Below, piece after piece: positions 24,940 to 35,974 of a stretch of DNA of 58,737 nucleotides (the stretch's first letter is position 1; every line of letters begins with the position of its first letter). The stretch covers positions 1 to 58,737 of the forward strand of contig JACQWY010000050.1 of assembly GCA_016209015.1 (NCBI GenBank). Reading direction: 5' to 3'. Source of the DNA: Gammaproteobacteria bacterium. Lineage in GTDB: Bacteria; Pseudomonadota; Gammaproteobacteria; Ga0077536. The notes under the pieces are model-generated. The model made no database searches and had not been told where the DNA came from. It was given only the letters and a program-made list of their open reading frames with translations. The position numbers and the translations under genes are program-made.

Positions 24940-25242
24940 AATTGTTCGTCCCGCCTCTTGTTTATTCTCTTGACTCGATCGACGTTCCGCGCGCAGTAGC
25001 CCTCGGGTACTCGGGATGAACCGTCGAGTGTCGAGGTGTGCATCCGGTACGCGCAGCAAAGCCTGAGCCTGTGCGGTAATGAAACCCTGCGCGGCGATGG
25101 ATTACAACGGGGCGACACGTTTCATTGCAGTTGGAGTGTGAACTGACTTGCACAACGCGGGGCGGCCGCAGCGCCGTTCCACGGGCCGCTCACGAAGCCT
25201 GGCACACAGGTCGTTCCCGGGTCCCGGGTCACGACTCGCCCG
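24940..25242. other. Gene-free stretch upstream of the VPxPA gene
   Basis: A 303-bp spacer between the VPxPA start and the GST stop, less GC-rich near 24950-24975 (TCTTGTTTATTCTCTTGA). It presumably holds the VPxPA promoter on the minus strand; I cannot pick boxes with confidence. CCCGGGTCCCGGG (25216-25228) is a small palindrome near the GST end. Confidence 0.5.
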
Positions 25243-25998
25243 CTAGCGAGACTCCGTGCGCCGTCGGTTCTCCCTGAACAGGCGCAATGCGAAGGCCCCG
25301 GCCGGATGTGCCCGGAAGCGCAGGATGAGCTCGCGTGCCGCAGGGGGCGCCTCTTCGAGCGGCGGGAATTTCACGCCGTATTCCGGCGGCCACAGCACGG
25401 GCGCGGCGAGCGCGGCGAACGTGAGGTCGGCGGCGGTGAAGCGGTCGCCGCAGAGGAAGCGGCGGCCGTCCGCGAGGCGGGCGCGTACGTCGTCGAACGT
25501 CTCCGAGATGAGGCGTGCACCCTGCGCCACCCGCGCCTGCGATGCGCCGAGATGATGGAGGAGGAAGCGATACAGCAGGGGAAAGAGCGGCGGCGCGAGC
25601 ATGCGCTCCCAGCGCGGCGTGCCCTGCCCCGCGAGATTCAGGATGTCGCGGGCCGGCATGTCGCGCAGGTCGTAATAAGCCCAGCGCCGCGTCTCTACGC
25701 CGAACTGCTCGTCGAAGCGATCCTCGAGCGCCTCGACCTCGCGGCGCTGGTCGCCTGGATAGAGCTTCGCGGATTCCGGGAGGAGCTCGTCGAGGTGGCG
25801 CAGGATGTCCGTCGAGTCGGTCAGCACGACGCTGTCCGTCACCAGGATCGGGACCATGCCGCGGCGGCTGTGCGGCAGGGCGAAGAAGTAATGGAACAAC
25901 TGCAGATGCGCATCCTCGATGTAGGGCACGCCCGCATGATCGAGGCCCCAGCGCGCCTTCTCGCAGTAATGACTCACGGGGATCGTGATCAGGCGCAT
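25243..25998 (-). CDS. Glutathione S-transferase family protein
   Basis: A 251-residue protein with an N-terminal thioredoxin-like GST domain starting MRLITIPVSHYCEKARWGL. The candidate catalytic residues are S9/C12, and GMVPILVTDSVVLTDS supplies the cis-Pro and the glutathione-contacting SD/DS. The helical C-terminal domain (~95-235) contains CGDRFTAADLTFAAL. ATG 25998 is chosen because the domain begins at once. It stands alone on the minus strand, 155 bp from the DUF58 stop. The substrate is unknown; detoxification or dehalogenation-type roles are possible. Confidence 0.85.
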   Translation of the reverse strand: MRLITIPVSHYCEKARWGLDHAGVPYIEDAHLQLFHYFFALPHSRRGMVPILVTDSVVLTDSTDILRHLDELLPESAKLYPGDQRREVEALEDRFDEQFGVETRRWAYYDLRDMPARDILNLAGQGTPRWERMLAPPLFPLLYRFLLHHLGASQARVAQGARLISETFDDVRARLADGRRFLCGDRFTAADLTFAALAAPVLWPPEYGVKFPPLEEAPPAARELILRFRAHPAGAFALRLFRENRRRTESR

Positions 25999-26153
25999 GG
26001 GTCGTACCCCGGCCGCTCCGGTCCCGGAATCTCGAAGCAGAGTACTCGCATGTCTTCGCGCCTCACCGTCCGTGGGAAGTGGATCGCTGCGGGCCATTAC
26101 TACGCGCTCGCCGGGCGCCGCGACTTGACGGGGATCAGCGCCGGCAGCGTGCC

Positions 26154-27454
26154 TCAGAGACTCCCGCTGCGCTTGATCGCGAGATAGCGGTTCACGAGCG
26201 CGATGGGAAGCTGGTTCGCGAGCACGTCGAGAACTTCGGCGCCGCGATGACGCAGGAGCTCATGATGACGGCGGCGCTCCTCGAGGTAGCGGTTCACCGC
26301 GTTGAACCGCAGCGCCGCCGGGTGGTCCTCGATCGGCGCGGCGAGCGTCTCGTCGAGGATTGCTTCGCGCAGATCCGCGACGACGACGAGATGGCGGCGG
26401 CGCAGGAGCTCGAGCGCGCCGTCGAGCTCGAGATGATCCTCGTCGCGCGTGTTCGTGATCACGACCACGAGCGCACGGCGGCGCTGGCGGGGCATGAGCG
26501 CGGCGGCGGCGCCGAGGTAATCGGCGGGTCGCGTCGTCGATTCCAGATCGTAGACCTGCTCGAGCAGCGCCGGGATCGTGCCCGCGCCCTTGCGCGGCGG
26601 CACCCAGCGTTCGCGGCCCGCGAACGACAGGAAGCCGACCGCATCGCCCTGACGGAGCGCGACATAGGTCAGCAGCAGCATCGCGTTCAGCGCTTCGTCG
26701 AGATGCGCGCGGCCGTGGTCCTCGTGACGCATGCGCCGGCCGCAATCGAGCAGGAACACGAGCTGCTGATCGCGCTCGTCCTCGTTCTCCTTCGAGATGA
26801 GCCGGCGCAGGCGCGACGACGCCTTCCAGTCGATCTGGCGCAGCGCATCGCCTTCGCGGTATTCGCGCAACTGGTGGAACTCGTGGCCCTCGCCGCGGCG
26901 CGGGCGCCGGTGTACGCCGATCTGACTGAGGCGATTGTCGGTCGCGAGCAGCGTGAAGTTCGAGATCTCCGCGAAGTTCGGATAGACGCGCGCCTGCGCC
27001 GGGAGCTCGTGGCGCAGACGGCGCCGCCACAGCCCGAGGCGCGACGCGAGGAGCATCTCGACACGGCCGAAACGCGCCGCGCCGCGGCGCCGCGGACAGA
27101 CGCGATAGCGGAGCCCGGCCTCGACTCCCGCGGGGATCTCGACGCGCAGCGGCAGGCCGTCGCCTTCGATCGTCTCCGGCAGATGATCGACGGCGACGAG
27201 ACGCACCGTGCGCGCCGTGCCGTTGCGCACGCCGAGCTCGACGCGGCGCCAGGCGCCCAGCGGCAGCACGGCGTCGAGCCGTCGCGTCACGCTGAAATCA
27301 CGCTCGCGCTCGAGGAGCAGTGCGTCGGCCAGCGCGGCACCCGCGACCGCGATCCCGACGCCCTGCCAGAAGACGGAGAGTTCCGGCAGCACGGCCGCGG
27401 CGGCGCCGAGCAGCGTCCACGCGATCAGCGCCCAATAGAGGCGCGGTGCCGGAA

Positions 27455-27458
<4 letters not shown>
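26154..27458 (-). CDS. DUF58 (vWA-like) protein of the MoxR cluster
   Basis: A 434-residue protein with two N-terminal TM helices (about residues 7-24 and 32-50), a beta-rich middle and the DUF58 core with GHEFHQLREYREGDALRQID around 191-210. A vWA-like fold follows, in which the metal-site strand reads LLDCGRRM (D238), lacking the DxSxS serines. Start GTG 27458 overlaps the moxR stop (GTGA). DUF58 proteins are encoded with MoxR AAA+ ATPases and are thought to be their vWA partners. It is the last gene of the six-gene cluster. Confidence 0.9.
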
Positions 27459-28422
<964 letters not shown>

Positions 28423-28426
<4 letters not shown>

Positions 28427-29643
28427 GCGTGTCCGTCCTGATGCAGTTTCGTCGTGGGTCCCTGGCGGGCGAGCCGCTGCAGGCTGCGGCTCGCGGTGAT
28501 CAACGCCGCTTCGTCGTCGACGGGCGCGGCGAGTGCCTGCTCCACCGCGGCCACCGGCTCCCCGACCGCCGCCGCGATCGCGGCGGCGAGCTCGCGCTGT
28601 TCGAGCCGCGCGAGCTCCGGGTGGCGACTCGTCCAGGCGCGCAGCACGCGGGCGCGCGCGGCGCCGAGGAGGAGTGCGCGTTCGCGGGTGCGCCAGAGAA
28701 AGTGCGCGGCGGCATCGAGATGTTGCGTCAAATCGCGGCGTGCGAGGAGATCCTCGCCGCGGATCGGACCGAAGCGCAACGCCGTGCCGAGTGCAGCGGC
28801 CGCGGCGAGCGCGGCGGCGGCGATGACGAACGCCGGCGCGCGCTTCCACACGAGCAGCGGCAAGGGTTCGACGGCACTGTCGTAGAGCAGCCAGACGCGG
28901 GAGCCGTCGCGGCGGCCGAGCAGCGATGCCGCGTAATAGGCATGATCGAGCCTGCCGAGCGCGCGATTGCGCAGGAACGCGCTGTCGCTCGTCACGGTCA
29001 CCTGGCCGAGGCCGACCGGGATCTGCAGCAGATGATAGGCGCCTTCGACGTGGCCTGCGGCGACGCCGCTGCGCGCACGCTTGCCGCCGTCGACGAGGTA
29101 ATACGTCGGGAAGAAATCGACCTGCACCGGCCCCGGATCGCCGTCGAAGCGGACGGCTGCTATCTCGTGCACTTTGTCCGGCACCGCGGCGAGCACCGGG
29201 CCTTCGAGCTGGTGGAGCTCGATGCCGAGCCCGTCGAGCAGCCGGTCGCCGCTCGCGCCCTCTTTCTCGTCCCAGAAACGCCGCGCCTCGATGACGAGAT
29301 GCCCGCCGTTGTCGAGCCAGTCGAGCAGCGCTGCTTCGCGATCCGGCGCGAGCGCCGGACCGGCATTGTTCACGACGAGGACGTCGTGGGGGTCCGGCAG
29401 GTGGATGAGCTTGTCCCGTCCGGCGACGCTCTCCACGCGATAGCCGAGCTCGCGCAGCACGAGCTCGAGGGCGAGGAAGGGATTGCGGTGCGCGGCCTCG
29501 CTCATGCCGACGTACTCGACCCGCTCGCGCCGCTCGAAGTTCTCGAGGAACCAGCGCCAGCATGCGACCACGGCTATGCTCGCCGCGCCGACGAGGACGA
29601 GCGTGCGCAGGCGCGCGCTAAGCGGCGGCAGCGTGCGTGCCAT
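28423..29643 (-). CDS. DUF4350 membrane protein of the MoxR cluster
   Basis: A 406-residue protein with an N-terminal TM (about residues 13-30) and a long extracytoplasmic domain, in which NNAGPALAPDREAALLDWLDNGG marks the DUF4350 fold (a class-I-amidotransferase-like sheet). A second TM follows near 265-285 (FVIAAAALAAAAALG), then a cytoplasmic helical tail. ATG 29643 is chosen so that the first TM lies at the N-terminus. It overlaps the DUF4129 gene by 26 nt and moxR by 4 nt. Function is unknown; it could sense or scaffold outside the membrane. Confidence 0.85.
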
Positions 29644-31087
29644 AGGCGTCGAGCACGGCCGCGAGACGTTCGGGCGGCGGCGCTTCGTGGGCATAAGCGA
29701 GCCGCGTCCAGAGCTCGAGCAGCGCGCGGAAGTATGCGGCCTCTTCCGCGCTCGCCGGCGCGCTCACGCGGGCCGCGCACTCCGCTTCCGTGAGCCCGGC
29801 CCCGAGCTCGAGCGCGTAACGCGCGGCGAAATCCTCGAGCGTCGCGCGGAGCAGGAGCGCGAGTGCGCGCCGCACCTCGCCGGCGGCGACGAGGGTACGC
29901 GCGGCGCTCGCGACATCCGTCGGTAGCGGTTGCGCGCTCGCCGGCAGACCGAGGAGTGCGGCGGCGTCGACGCGGCGCGAGCGGGCGCGGCGACCCGGCA
30001 GGCGCAGCCCCGGCACGAGCCCTTCGAGCCGCGCGAGGAACCAGACGACGAGCGCCGCCGCACCGATCCACGCCAACACACGGACCAGGCTCGCGATGGA
30101 GCGCGCGAAATCGCGCAGCGCGGCGAGGAAGCGCTGCCATTCGCCGGCCGGCGGCTCGTGCCGCGCGGCGCGCTCGACGTATTCCCAGTGCAGTCCGCTC
30201 TTGCGGGTTCCGAACTCCGGCCGCGCGAGCACGCGCGTGGCGGTGTCGCGCGCGAAATCGCGCGTGAGCGGCGCGGCGGACACCGGCGGCGGCAGGCTCG
30301 CGCCGGCGAGGACGAGCGCGAGAAAGGCGCCGAGCGCCGCGCCGCGGCGCAGCCGTTCGGCGCGGCGTTCGACGAGGCGGCGCAGACGGAGCTCGAGGTC
30401 CCAGGCCTCGAGCTCGCTGCGGCGCGTGAGATAGAGCGCGAAGCCGCCGGCGACGTAGAACGGTGCGATCGCCGCGCACGTGAGGAGATAACTCACGATC
30501 GCGATCCAGTCCGCGCCGCCGCCGGCCTGGATCCCCTCGAGGAGCGTCGCGCGGAAATGCGCGGGCACGAGCATCACGGCGAGCATGAGCATCGCGGCGT
30601 TCAATACGAGCTCGAAGTGCGCGCAGGCGATCGTGAACCAGGCCGGCGTGCTCGCGCCGAAGCGCAGCACCATGATGCGTTCGCGCTTCGCCGGACCGGC
30701 CAGCGACTCGAGCAGCCCCACGGGCATGAGGAAGGAGCGCGACGGCGAGAAGCGTGCGAAGCTCAACCAGCCCAGGAGATCGCGCCAGCCCGTCGGCGTA
30801 ACGGCCGCGCGCAGCGCGGGCCAGTCCGGGCTCTCGCCGAACATCCGGCGGCTGAGCCAGACGAGTAGCGGCGCATCGAACAGCGGCTTCAGCCACCACA
30901 GCACGAGCAGCGACCAGACGCTGTCGACACCGAGCGCGGCGACGATCAGCACCGTCGCCGGCACACTCACGGCGAGATGGCGCAGCACGAGCGCGCGATA
31001 CCACTCGCGGGCGAGCACGAAGCCGAGATCGACGCCTTCCCAGGGCGGCCGCACGCGCGCTTCGGCGGCGAGATCAGCGAGGCGCAT
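29618..31087 (-). CDS. DUF4129-containing membrane protein of the MoxR cluster
   Basis: A 489-residue protein. The N-terminal half has several hydrophobic segments (about residues 38-70, 155-185, 190-225, 245-268). It continues into an extracytoplasmic part with EFGTRKSGLHWEYVERA, a TM near 335-355, and a C-terminal DUF4129 domain with EVRRALALLLRATLEDFAARYAL. DUF4129 is a helical domain common in transglutaminase/MoxR neighbourhoods. It overlaps the SpoIIM gene by 14 nt at its start and the DUF4350 gene at its end. Confidence 0.85.
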   Translation of the reverse strand: MRLADLAAEARVRPPWEGVDLGFVLAREWYRALVLRHLAVSVPATVLIVAALGVDSVWSLLVLWWLKPLFDAPLLVWLSRRMFGESPDWPALRAAVTPTGWRDLLGWLSFARFSPSRSFLMPVGLLESLAGPAKRERIMVLRFGASTPAWFTIACAHFELVLNAAMLMLAVMLVPAHFRATLLEGIQAGGGADWIAIVSYLLTCAAIAPFYVAGGFALYLTRRSELEAWDLELRLRRLVERRAERLRRGAALGAFLALVLAGASLPPPVSAAPLTRDFARDTATRVLARPEFGTRKSGLHWEYVERAARHEPPAGEWQRFLAALRDFARSIASLVRVLAWIGAAALVVWFLARLEGLVPGLRLPGRRARSRRVDAAALLGLPASAQPLPTDVASAARTLVAAGEVRRALALLLRATLEDFAARYALELGAGLTEAECAARVSAPASAEEAAYFRALLELWTRLAYAHEAPPPERLAAVLDAYGTHAAAA

Positions 31088-32069
31088 GGCGGACGGCGCC
31101 GGCGCGCGTGAAGTAGAGAACGACCAGCACCCAGAACGCCGCCGCGGCGAAGAACTTCACGGCGGCCGGCAGGAGCGCGCTCGAGGACCAGAACGCTTCG
31201 AGGAATGCGGCGACGAGCAGCATCGCCGCCGCACCGCCGACGAGCACCGCGGCGTCGCGCCCGGCGCGCTTCATCGCGACCTTGCGCGCGAGATTGCCGG
31301 GAAAGAGCACGGCGGCCGCGACGACGAGACCCGCCGCACCGCAGATGACGATCGCCGTGAGCTCGAAGGCGCTGTGCCCGCAGACGAACGGCCAGAACGT
31401 GCTGCCGTAGCCGATGCGCGTGAGATGCCCCGCGACGGCACCGATGGTCAGCCCGTTGTAGACGAGCGTGAGCACGGTGCCGATACCGGCGAGCACGCCG
31501 GCCGCGAACGTGCGGAAGCCGATGCCGATGTTGTTCGAGATGTAATACCCGAACATCGCGATGTCCGAGCTCGCCTCGCGCCCCGTCTCGCGGCCGAGAC
31601 GCTTGCCGCCGGGCTCGTACATGTATTCCATCTCCGCGACCTGGTTCGCCTCCATCACGCTGTAGACGAGCTCGGAGTCGACGTAGCAACCGATGCCCGC
31701 GAACGCCCCCGGCAACAGGAACAGCGCGAGCGCGACGAACATCGCATGCGCGTGACGGCGCGTCATGCGCGGGAATTCGGAGGTGACGAAAGCGAGCAGG
31801 CGCCAGCCGAACGCGGGATCGCGACGGTAGAGCTGACGATGCGCGCGGAGCGCGAGCGCGTGGAGCTCGGCCGTGAGGCGCGCGCTGTAGCCGCGATCGC
31901 GCGCGACGGCGTAGTGGCCGCAGAGCTCGCGATACCACGCCGGCAAGCGTGCCGCGTCGGCAGGCACGGGAGCGCCGCGGCCTGCCGTCTCGAGCGCGCC
32001 GAGCAGGGCGTCGAACTCGCGCCAGCGCACGGCGTGCAGACGTTCGAACTGCTGCTGCTTTTCGATCAC
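31074..32069 (-). CDS. SpoIIM/DUF95-family membrane protein
   Basis: A 331-residue integral membrane protein. A cytoplasmic helical N-terminus (residues 1-105) is followed by about five TM helices and conserved segments such as SNNIGIGFRTFAAGVLAGIGT and VCGHSAFELTAIVI, characteristic of the SpoIIM (stage II sporulation protein M) family. The organism class is non-sporulating, so the sporulation name reflects homology only. Start GTG 32069 overlaps the RDD gene stop (GTGA). Homologues outside Firmicutes are routinely found beside RDD and MoxR genes. Confidence 0.87.
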   Translation of the reverse strand: MIEKQQQFERLHAVRWREFDALLGALETAGRGAPVPADAARLPAWYRELCGHYAVARDRGYSARLTAELHALALRAHRQLYRRDPAFGWRLLAFVTSEFPRMTRRHAHAMFVALALFLLPGAFAGIGCYVDSELVYSVMEANQVAEMEYMYEPGGKRLGRETGREASSDIAMFGYYISNNIGIGFRTFAAGVLAGIGTVLTLVYNGLTIGAVAGHLTRIGYGSTFWPFVCGHSAFELTAIVICGAAGLVVAAAVLFPGNLARKVAMKRAGRDAAVLVGGAAAMLLVAAFLEAFWSSSALLPAAVKFFAAAAFWVLVVLYFTRAGAVRHAPR

Positions 32070-32764
32070 GTGGTCTCGTTCCCCCGCATCACGAACGCCG
32101 CGTAGCCGAGCACCTCGTCGAGCGCAGCCTGGCCCTCGCGGCCGTGCAGGGGCGTGAGGATCCCGGCGAGCTCGACGGCACGCGCAGGCGCGAGCTCGGG
32201 CACGCGCTCGGCGAAATCGACGAGCGCGGCCTGCTCGTCGCGATCGAGCGGGACCGGCGGCGGCAGCGCAGCGTGCGGCGCGAGCGGCGCGCGCCGGCGC
32301 GCCGGCGGCGCATAGACGACGAGCGTTCCGGCGACGACATCGCCCAGGCGCTGGAAGCGCGGGCTGACGAGCATCGCGACGAGGCCCGCGGCATAGAGTG
32401 CCGGAAAGAAATCCGCGACACGCAGAAGATTGCGCACGACGGACGCGCTCCACGCGACGGGCGTACCGTCGTCGTTCACGACGACGAGCCCGAGCGCCTT
32501 CTTGCCCGGGGTGGCGCCGCGTTGGATCTCGAAAGCGACGGGATAGAACCACTCCGCGAGGAAGATGCCGATGAGCATCGGTCCCGTGCCGAGCTCGCCG
32601 AGCAGGCCGAGCGTGAGGCTCAGCGCGAGATAGATCGCGCCGCGGATGCGCAGGTCGATGGCGAATGCGAGCGCGCGCGCCGGCGGGCCCGCGACCGGCA
32701 GATCGAGCGTGATGCCCTCCGGCGTCTCGAAGCGGAACAGCGTGTCGAGTTTCGGTGCGCTCAT
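32066..32764 (-). CDS. RDD-family membrane protein
   Basis: A 232-residue protein with the RDD domain. Conserved ARALAFAIDLRIRG (about residues 28-41) begins TM1, and QRGATPGKKALGLVVVNDDG is the loop, followed by two or three TMs up to ~160 and a Pro/Ala-rich cytoplasmic tail. RDD proteins are small membrane proteins of poorly known function, some linked to ion transport. It is the first gene of the six-gene minus-strand cluster (RDD, SpoIIM, DUF4129, DUF4350, MoxR, DUF58), so the promoter should lie upstream of 32764. ATG 32764. Confidence 0.87.
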   Translation of the reverse strand: MSAPKLDTLFRFETPEGITLDLPVAGPPARALAFAIDLRIRGAIYLALSLTLGLLGELGTGPMLIGIFLAEWFYPVAFEIQRGATPGKKALGLVVVNDDGTPVAWSASVVRNLLRVADFFPALYAAGLVAMLVSPRFQRLGDVVAGTLVVYAPPARRRAPLAPHAALPPPVPLDRDEQAALVDFAERVPELAPARAVELAGILTPLHGREGQAALDEVLGYAAFVMRGNETT

Positions 32765-32814
32765 ATCCCTGGAATGAAATTCGCGCCGCGCCGCTTCCCG
32801 CCGCGCGCCGAGGC

Positions 32815-33465
32815 TCAGCGCGGCTGCTGGCCGTAGGTCTTGAAACGCTCCAGCACTTCGCTCATCTCGGTGTCGTCGAGGAGCTGCGGTCCGCCGATCT
32901 GCAGCGTGATGCAGTACTGACGTGCGAGCTCCTCGATTTCGGTCGTGAGCCGGAGCGCGGCGGGCAGCGTCGCGCCGATCGCAATCATGCCATGGTTCGC
33001 GAGCAGACACGCGCGGCGGCCTTCGAGCGCGGCGACCGCGACGTCCGAGAGGTCCTGGGTGCCGAACAGCGCGTAGGGCGCACAGCGCACGGAATCGCCG
33101 CCGGCCGCGCAGATCATGTAATGGAAGGCCGGAATGTCGCGGCGCGCACACGCGAGCGCGGTCGCATACGTCGAGTGCACGTGAACGACCGCGTTGATCT
33201 CCGGGCGTGCGACGTAGACGTCGCGATGGAACCGCCATTCGCTGGACGCACGCCAGCGCTGCTCCGGTCCGGGCTCGCCCGCATAGTCGAGGAGGACGAT
33301 TTGATCCGGCTCGAGCTCGTCGGGCGGCACGCCGGTCGGCGTGACGAGGAAGCCCCCTTCGACCCGGGTGCTGACATTCCCCGCGGCGCCGTAATTCAGG
33401 CCCGCGTGCTGCAGGATGCGCATGACCGCGACGACCTCGGCGCGCAACTCGCGCAGCGCGGTCAT
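32815..33465 (-). CDS. Class II aldolase/adducin-family protein, FucA-like
   Basis: A 216-residue zinc-dependent aldolase domain. The residues matching L-fuculose-1-phosphate aldolase are visible: GN (29-30), TPTG (42-45), the SSE motif with catalytic E76, and zinc ligands H95, H97 (HVHSTYA) and H158 (NHGM). It would cleave a sugar phosphate to DHAP and an aldehyde, though in this context the substrate is unknown. It lies 9 bp after the ilvA stop on the same strand and 50 bp before the RDD gene. Confidence 0.87.
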   Translation of the reverse strand: MTALRELRAEVVAVMRILQHAGLNYGAAGNVSTRVEGGFLVTPTGVPPDELEPDQIVLLDYAGEPGPEQRWRASSEWRFHRDVYVARPEINAVVHVHSTYATALACARRDIPAFHYMICAAGGDSVRCAPYALFGTQDLSDVAVAALEGRRACLLANHGMIAIGATLPAALRLTTEIEELARQYCITLQIGGPQLLDDTEMSEVLERFKTYGQQPR

Positions 33466-33474
33466 CGCGGGATC

Positions 33475-34995
33475 TCAGCGCAGGAAGAGGTCATACGCCG
33501 GATTCGCCTTCTCTTCGACGTGCTCGACGGTCAGTCCGGCGAGGAAGGCCGCGTACTCACGTTCCTGCTCGGGCGGCACCTGCATGCCCATCAGCACGCG
33601 TCCGTAGGCCGCGCCGTGATTGCGATAGTGGAACAGACTGATGTTCCAGCGATCACCGAGCTGATTGAGGAAATGCAGCAGCGCACCCGGCCGCTCCGGG
33701 AATTCCACACGCATGAGACGCTCGTGCGCGACGCCGTGACCATGGCCGCCGACCATGTAGCGGATGTGCATCTTCGCGACTTCGTTGTCGGTGATGTCGA
33801 TCGCCTCGAAGCCGCGCTCGCGCAGGGTCTGCACGAGATCCACCTTGTCGGTGTCGCCCGGTTTGAGCTGCACGCCGGCGAACACCGTCGCGCGCCGGGT
33901 GTCGGCATAGCGGTAGTTGAATTCCGTGATCTGACGCGGACCGAGCGCATGGCAGAAGCGCCGGAAGCTGCCCGGGCGCTCCGGGATGATCGCGCCGATC
34001 AGCAGCTCGCGCCGTTCGCCGAGCTCGGCGAGCTCGGCGATGTGGCGCAGGCGATCGAAATTCACGTTCGCGCCGGAGAGGATCGCGACGAGGTCGAGAC
34101 CCGTCGTCTTGTGCTTCGAGGCGTATTGTTTCAGGCCCGCGAGACCGAGCGCGCCGGCGGGCTCGGCGATCGAACGCGTGTCCTCGAAGATGTCCTTCAC
34201 CGCGGCGCAGATCTCGTCGATGCTGACGGTGAGCACGTCGTCCACACATTCCTGCGCGATGCGGAACGGCTCCTCGCCGACCTGCTTGACGGCCGCGCCG
34301 TCCGCGAAGATGCCGATCTTCTCGAGGGTGACGCGCCGTCCCGCGGCGAGCGCCGCCTTCATGCTCGCGCACTCCGCAGCCTGCACGCCGATGATCTTGA
34401 CAGCGGGATCGAGTGACTTGACGTAGGCCGCGATGCCTGCGATCAGTCCGCCGCCGCCGACCGGGACGAAGATCGCGTGAATGGGCTGGGGGTGCTGGCG
34501 CATGATCTCCATCGCGACCGTGCCCTGGCCGGCGATCACGAGCGGATGATCGTAGGGCGGCACGTAAGTCAGACCCTGCTCGCGCGCGAGCACGTGGGCC
34601 TGCTCCGCGGCCTCGTCGTAGGTGTTGCCGTGGAGCACGACCTCGGCGCCGAGACGGCGCACCGCACTGACCTTGATCTCCGGTGTCGTCTTCGGCATCA
34701 GCACGAGCGCGCGCACGCCGAGACGCTGCGCGGAGAGCGCGACACCCTGTGCGTGATTGCCGGCAGAGGCGGTGATGACCCCGCAGCGGCGTTCTTCCTC
34801 GCTGAGCGCCGACATCATGTTGTAGGCGCCGCGGAGCTTGTAGGAGAACACGGGTTGGGTGTCCTCGCGCTTCAGCCACACGCGGTGTTTCGTCCGGCGC
34901 GACACGCCGGGGATCAATTCGAGCTCGGTCTCGCGCGCGACGTCGTAGACCGGTGCCTTCAGGATCATCTTCAGGTAATCTTCGAACATCGCCAT
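33475..34995 (-). CDS. ilvA: Threonine ammonia-lyase (biosynthetic threonine deaminase)
   Basis: A 506-residue PLP enzyme forming 2-oxobutanoate from threonine, the first committed step to isoleucine. The PLP lysine is K53 in [11 protein letters not shown], with [10 protein letters not shown] and [10 protein letters not shown] as cofactor-binding loops. From ~335 there are two ACT-like regulatory repeats, as in the long IlvA, implying allosteric isoleucine/valine control. ATG 34995 (MAMFEDYL) is preferred; ATG 34989 is possible. It is divergent from rpiA, 54 bp apart. Confidence 0.95.
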   Translation of the reverse strand: MAMFEDYLKMILKAPVYDVARETELELIPGVSRRTKHRVWLKREDTQPVFSYKLRGAYNMMSALSEEERRCGVITASAGNHAQGVALSAQRLGVRALVLMPKTTPEIKVSAVRRLGAEVVLHGNTYDEAAEQAHVLAREQGLTYVPPYDHPLVIAGQGTVAMEIMRQHPQPIHAIFVPVGGGGLIAGIAAYVKSLDPAVKIIGVQAAECASMKAALAAGRRVTLEKIGIFADGAAVKQVGEEPFRIAQECVDDVLTVSIDEICAAVKDIFEDTRSIAEPAGALGLAGLKQYASKHKTTGLDLVAILSGANVNFDRLRHIAELAELGERRELLIGAIIPERPGSFRRFCHALGPRQITEFNYRYADTRRATVFAGVQLKPGDTDKVDLVQTLRERGFEAIDITDNEVAKMHIRYMVGGHGHGVAHERLMRVEFPERPGALLHFLNQLGDRWNISLFHYRNHGAAYGRVLMGMQVPPEQEREYAAFLAGLTVEHVEEKANPAYDLFLR

Positions 34996-35049
34996 AAGAT
35001 ACCACTTGATGTGCTTCCGGAATGTCACGGCCGGGTCGGGAAAAGTGAA

Positions 35050-35706
35050 ATGAGTCAGGACGCGAAGAAAGAACGCGTGGCCCGCGCCGCGCTCGAGTTC
35101 GTCACGGCGGGTTCGATCCTCGGCGTCGGCACGGGCAGCACGGCGAATTGTTTCATCGACGCCCTCGCCGCGAGCGGGCTCAGGCTCGAGGCTGCGGTCG
35201 CGAGCTCGGAGGCGACCGCGAAACGGCTCGCCGGCCACGGCATCCGCGTCATCGATCTCAACGAAGTCGACGAGCTCGCCGTCTATGTCGACGGCGCGGA
35301 CGAAGCGACACCCGGGCGCTGCCTCGTCAAGGGCGGCGGCGGCGCGCTGACGCGCGAGAAGATCGTCGCCGGCGCAAGCCGGCAGTTCGTCTGTGTCGTC
35401 GACGATTCCAAGCTCGTCGATCGGCTCGGCCGTTTCCCGCTGCCGATCGAGGTGATCCCGATGGCGCGGCGGCTCGTCGCGCGTGAAGCGGCCGAGCTCG
35501 GCGGCGAGGCGAAGTTGCGTGACGGCTTCGTGACGGACAACGGCAACGTGATTCTCGACGTGCACGGTCTCGACATCGCCGATCCCGTCGCGCTCGAGAC
35601 GCTCTTGAACGGGATCCCGGGTGTGGTCACGAACGGCCTGTTCGCGCGCCGTCCGGCGGACGTGCTGCTGGTCGCCGATGCTGCGGGCGTGCGCCGCATC
35701 GGTTGA
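35050..35706 (+). CDS. rpiA: Ribose-5-phosphate isomerase A
   Basis: A 218-residue enzyme interconverting ribose 5-phosphate and ribulose 5-phosphate. Recognised motifs are [22 protein letters not shown], the catalytic [12 protein letters not shown] and [14 protein letters not shown]. Length is standard. The ATG at 35050 lies just downstream of a GGGAAAAGTGAA purine run that could serve as ribosome binding site. rpiA-ilvA divergence is common in Pseudomonas and relatives. Confidence 0.96.
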   Translation: MSQDAKKERVARAALEFVTAGSILGVGTGSTANCFIDALAASGLRLEAAVASSEATAKRLAGHGIRVIDLNEVDELAVYVDGADEATPGRCLVKGGGGALTREKIVAGASRQFVCVVDDSKLVDRLGRFPLPIEVIPMARRLVAREAAELGGEAKLRDGFVTDNGNVILDVHGLDIADPVALETLLNGIPGVVTNGLFARRPADVLLVADAAGVRRIG

Positions 35707-35716
35707 CGCGGCCCGG

Positions 35717-35911
35717 GTGAACCGCTTCCTCATCGCGCTCGGCGTGCTGTGCATCCTCGCCGGCGTCGCCTGGCCGTGGCTCGGCCGCCTCGGGCGTCTG
35801 CCTGGCGACATCGTCGTCGAACGCGAGCACGGCAGCTTCTATTTCCCGATCGTCACCTGCCTCGTCGTGAGCATCGTGTTGTCGGTCCTGATGTGGCTGT
35901 TCAGGCGGTGA
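35717..35911 (+). CDS. Small DUF2905-family membrane protein
   Basis: A 64-residue protein from GTG 35717. It has a first TM (about residues 3-20), the conserved loop LGRLPGDIVVEREHGSFYFP that defines DUF2905, and a second TM ending in LMWLFRR. Function is unknown; it is widespread in proteobacteria. It follows rpiA by 10 bp and is probably co-transcribed. Confidence 0.87.
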   Translation: MNRFLIALGVLCILAGVAWPWLGRLGRLPGDIVVEREHGSFYFPIVTCLVVSIVLSVLMWLFRR

Positions 35912-35928
35912 GGCAGGCGGCGTCGAAC

Positions 35929-35954
35929 GTCCGATTACGCCTTCGGCTACGGAC
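35929..35954. repeat. Hairpin/short intergenic repeat after DUF2905 gene
   Basis: GTCCG...CGGAC with an inner GCC-TTC-GGC stem, followed by CTACGGACCTACGGCACCTACG (described by position 35948-35969). It resembles the abundant GTAGGTCGGATTAnGC-type intergenic repeat of gammaproteobacteria, in degenerate form. TACGGACCTACGGCA also occurs near 127-141. It lies between the convergent DUF2905 and tatC genes. Confidence 0.45.
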
Positions 35955-35974
35955 CTACGGCACCTACGTCGGAT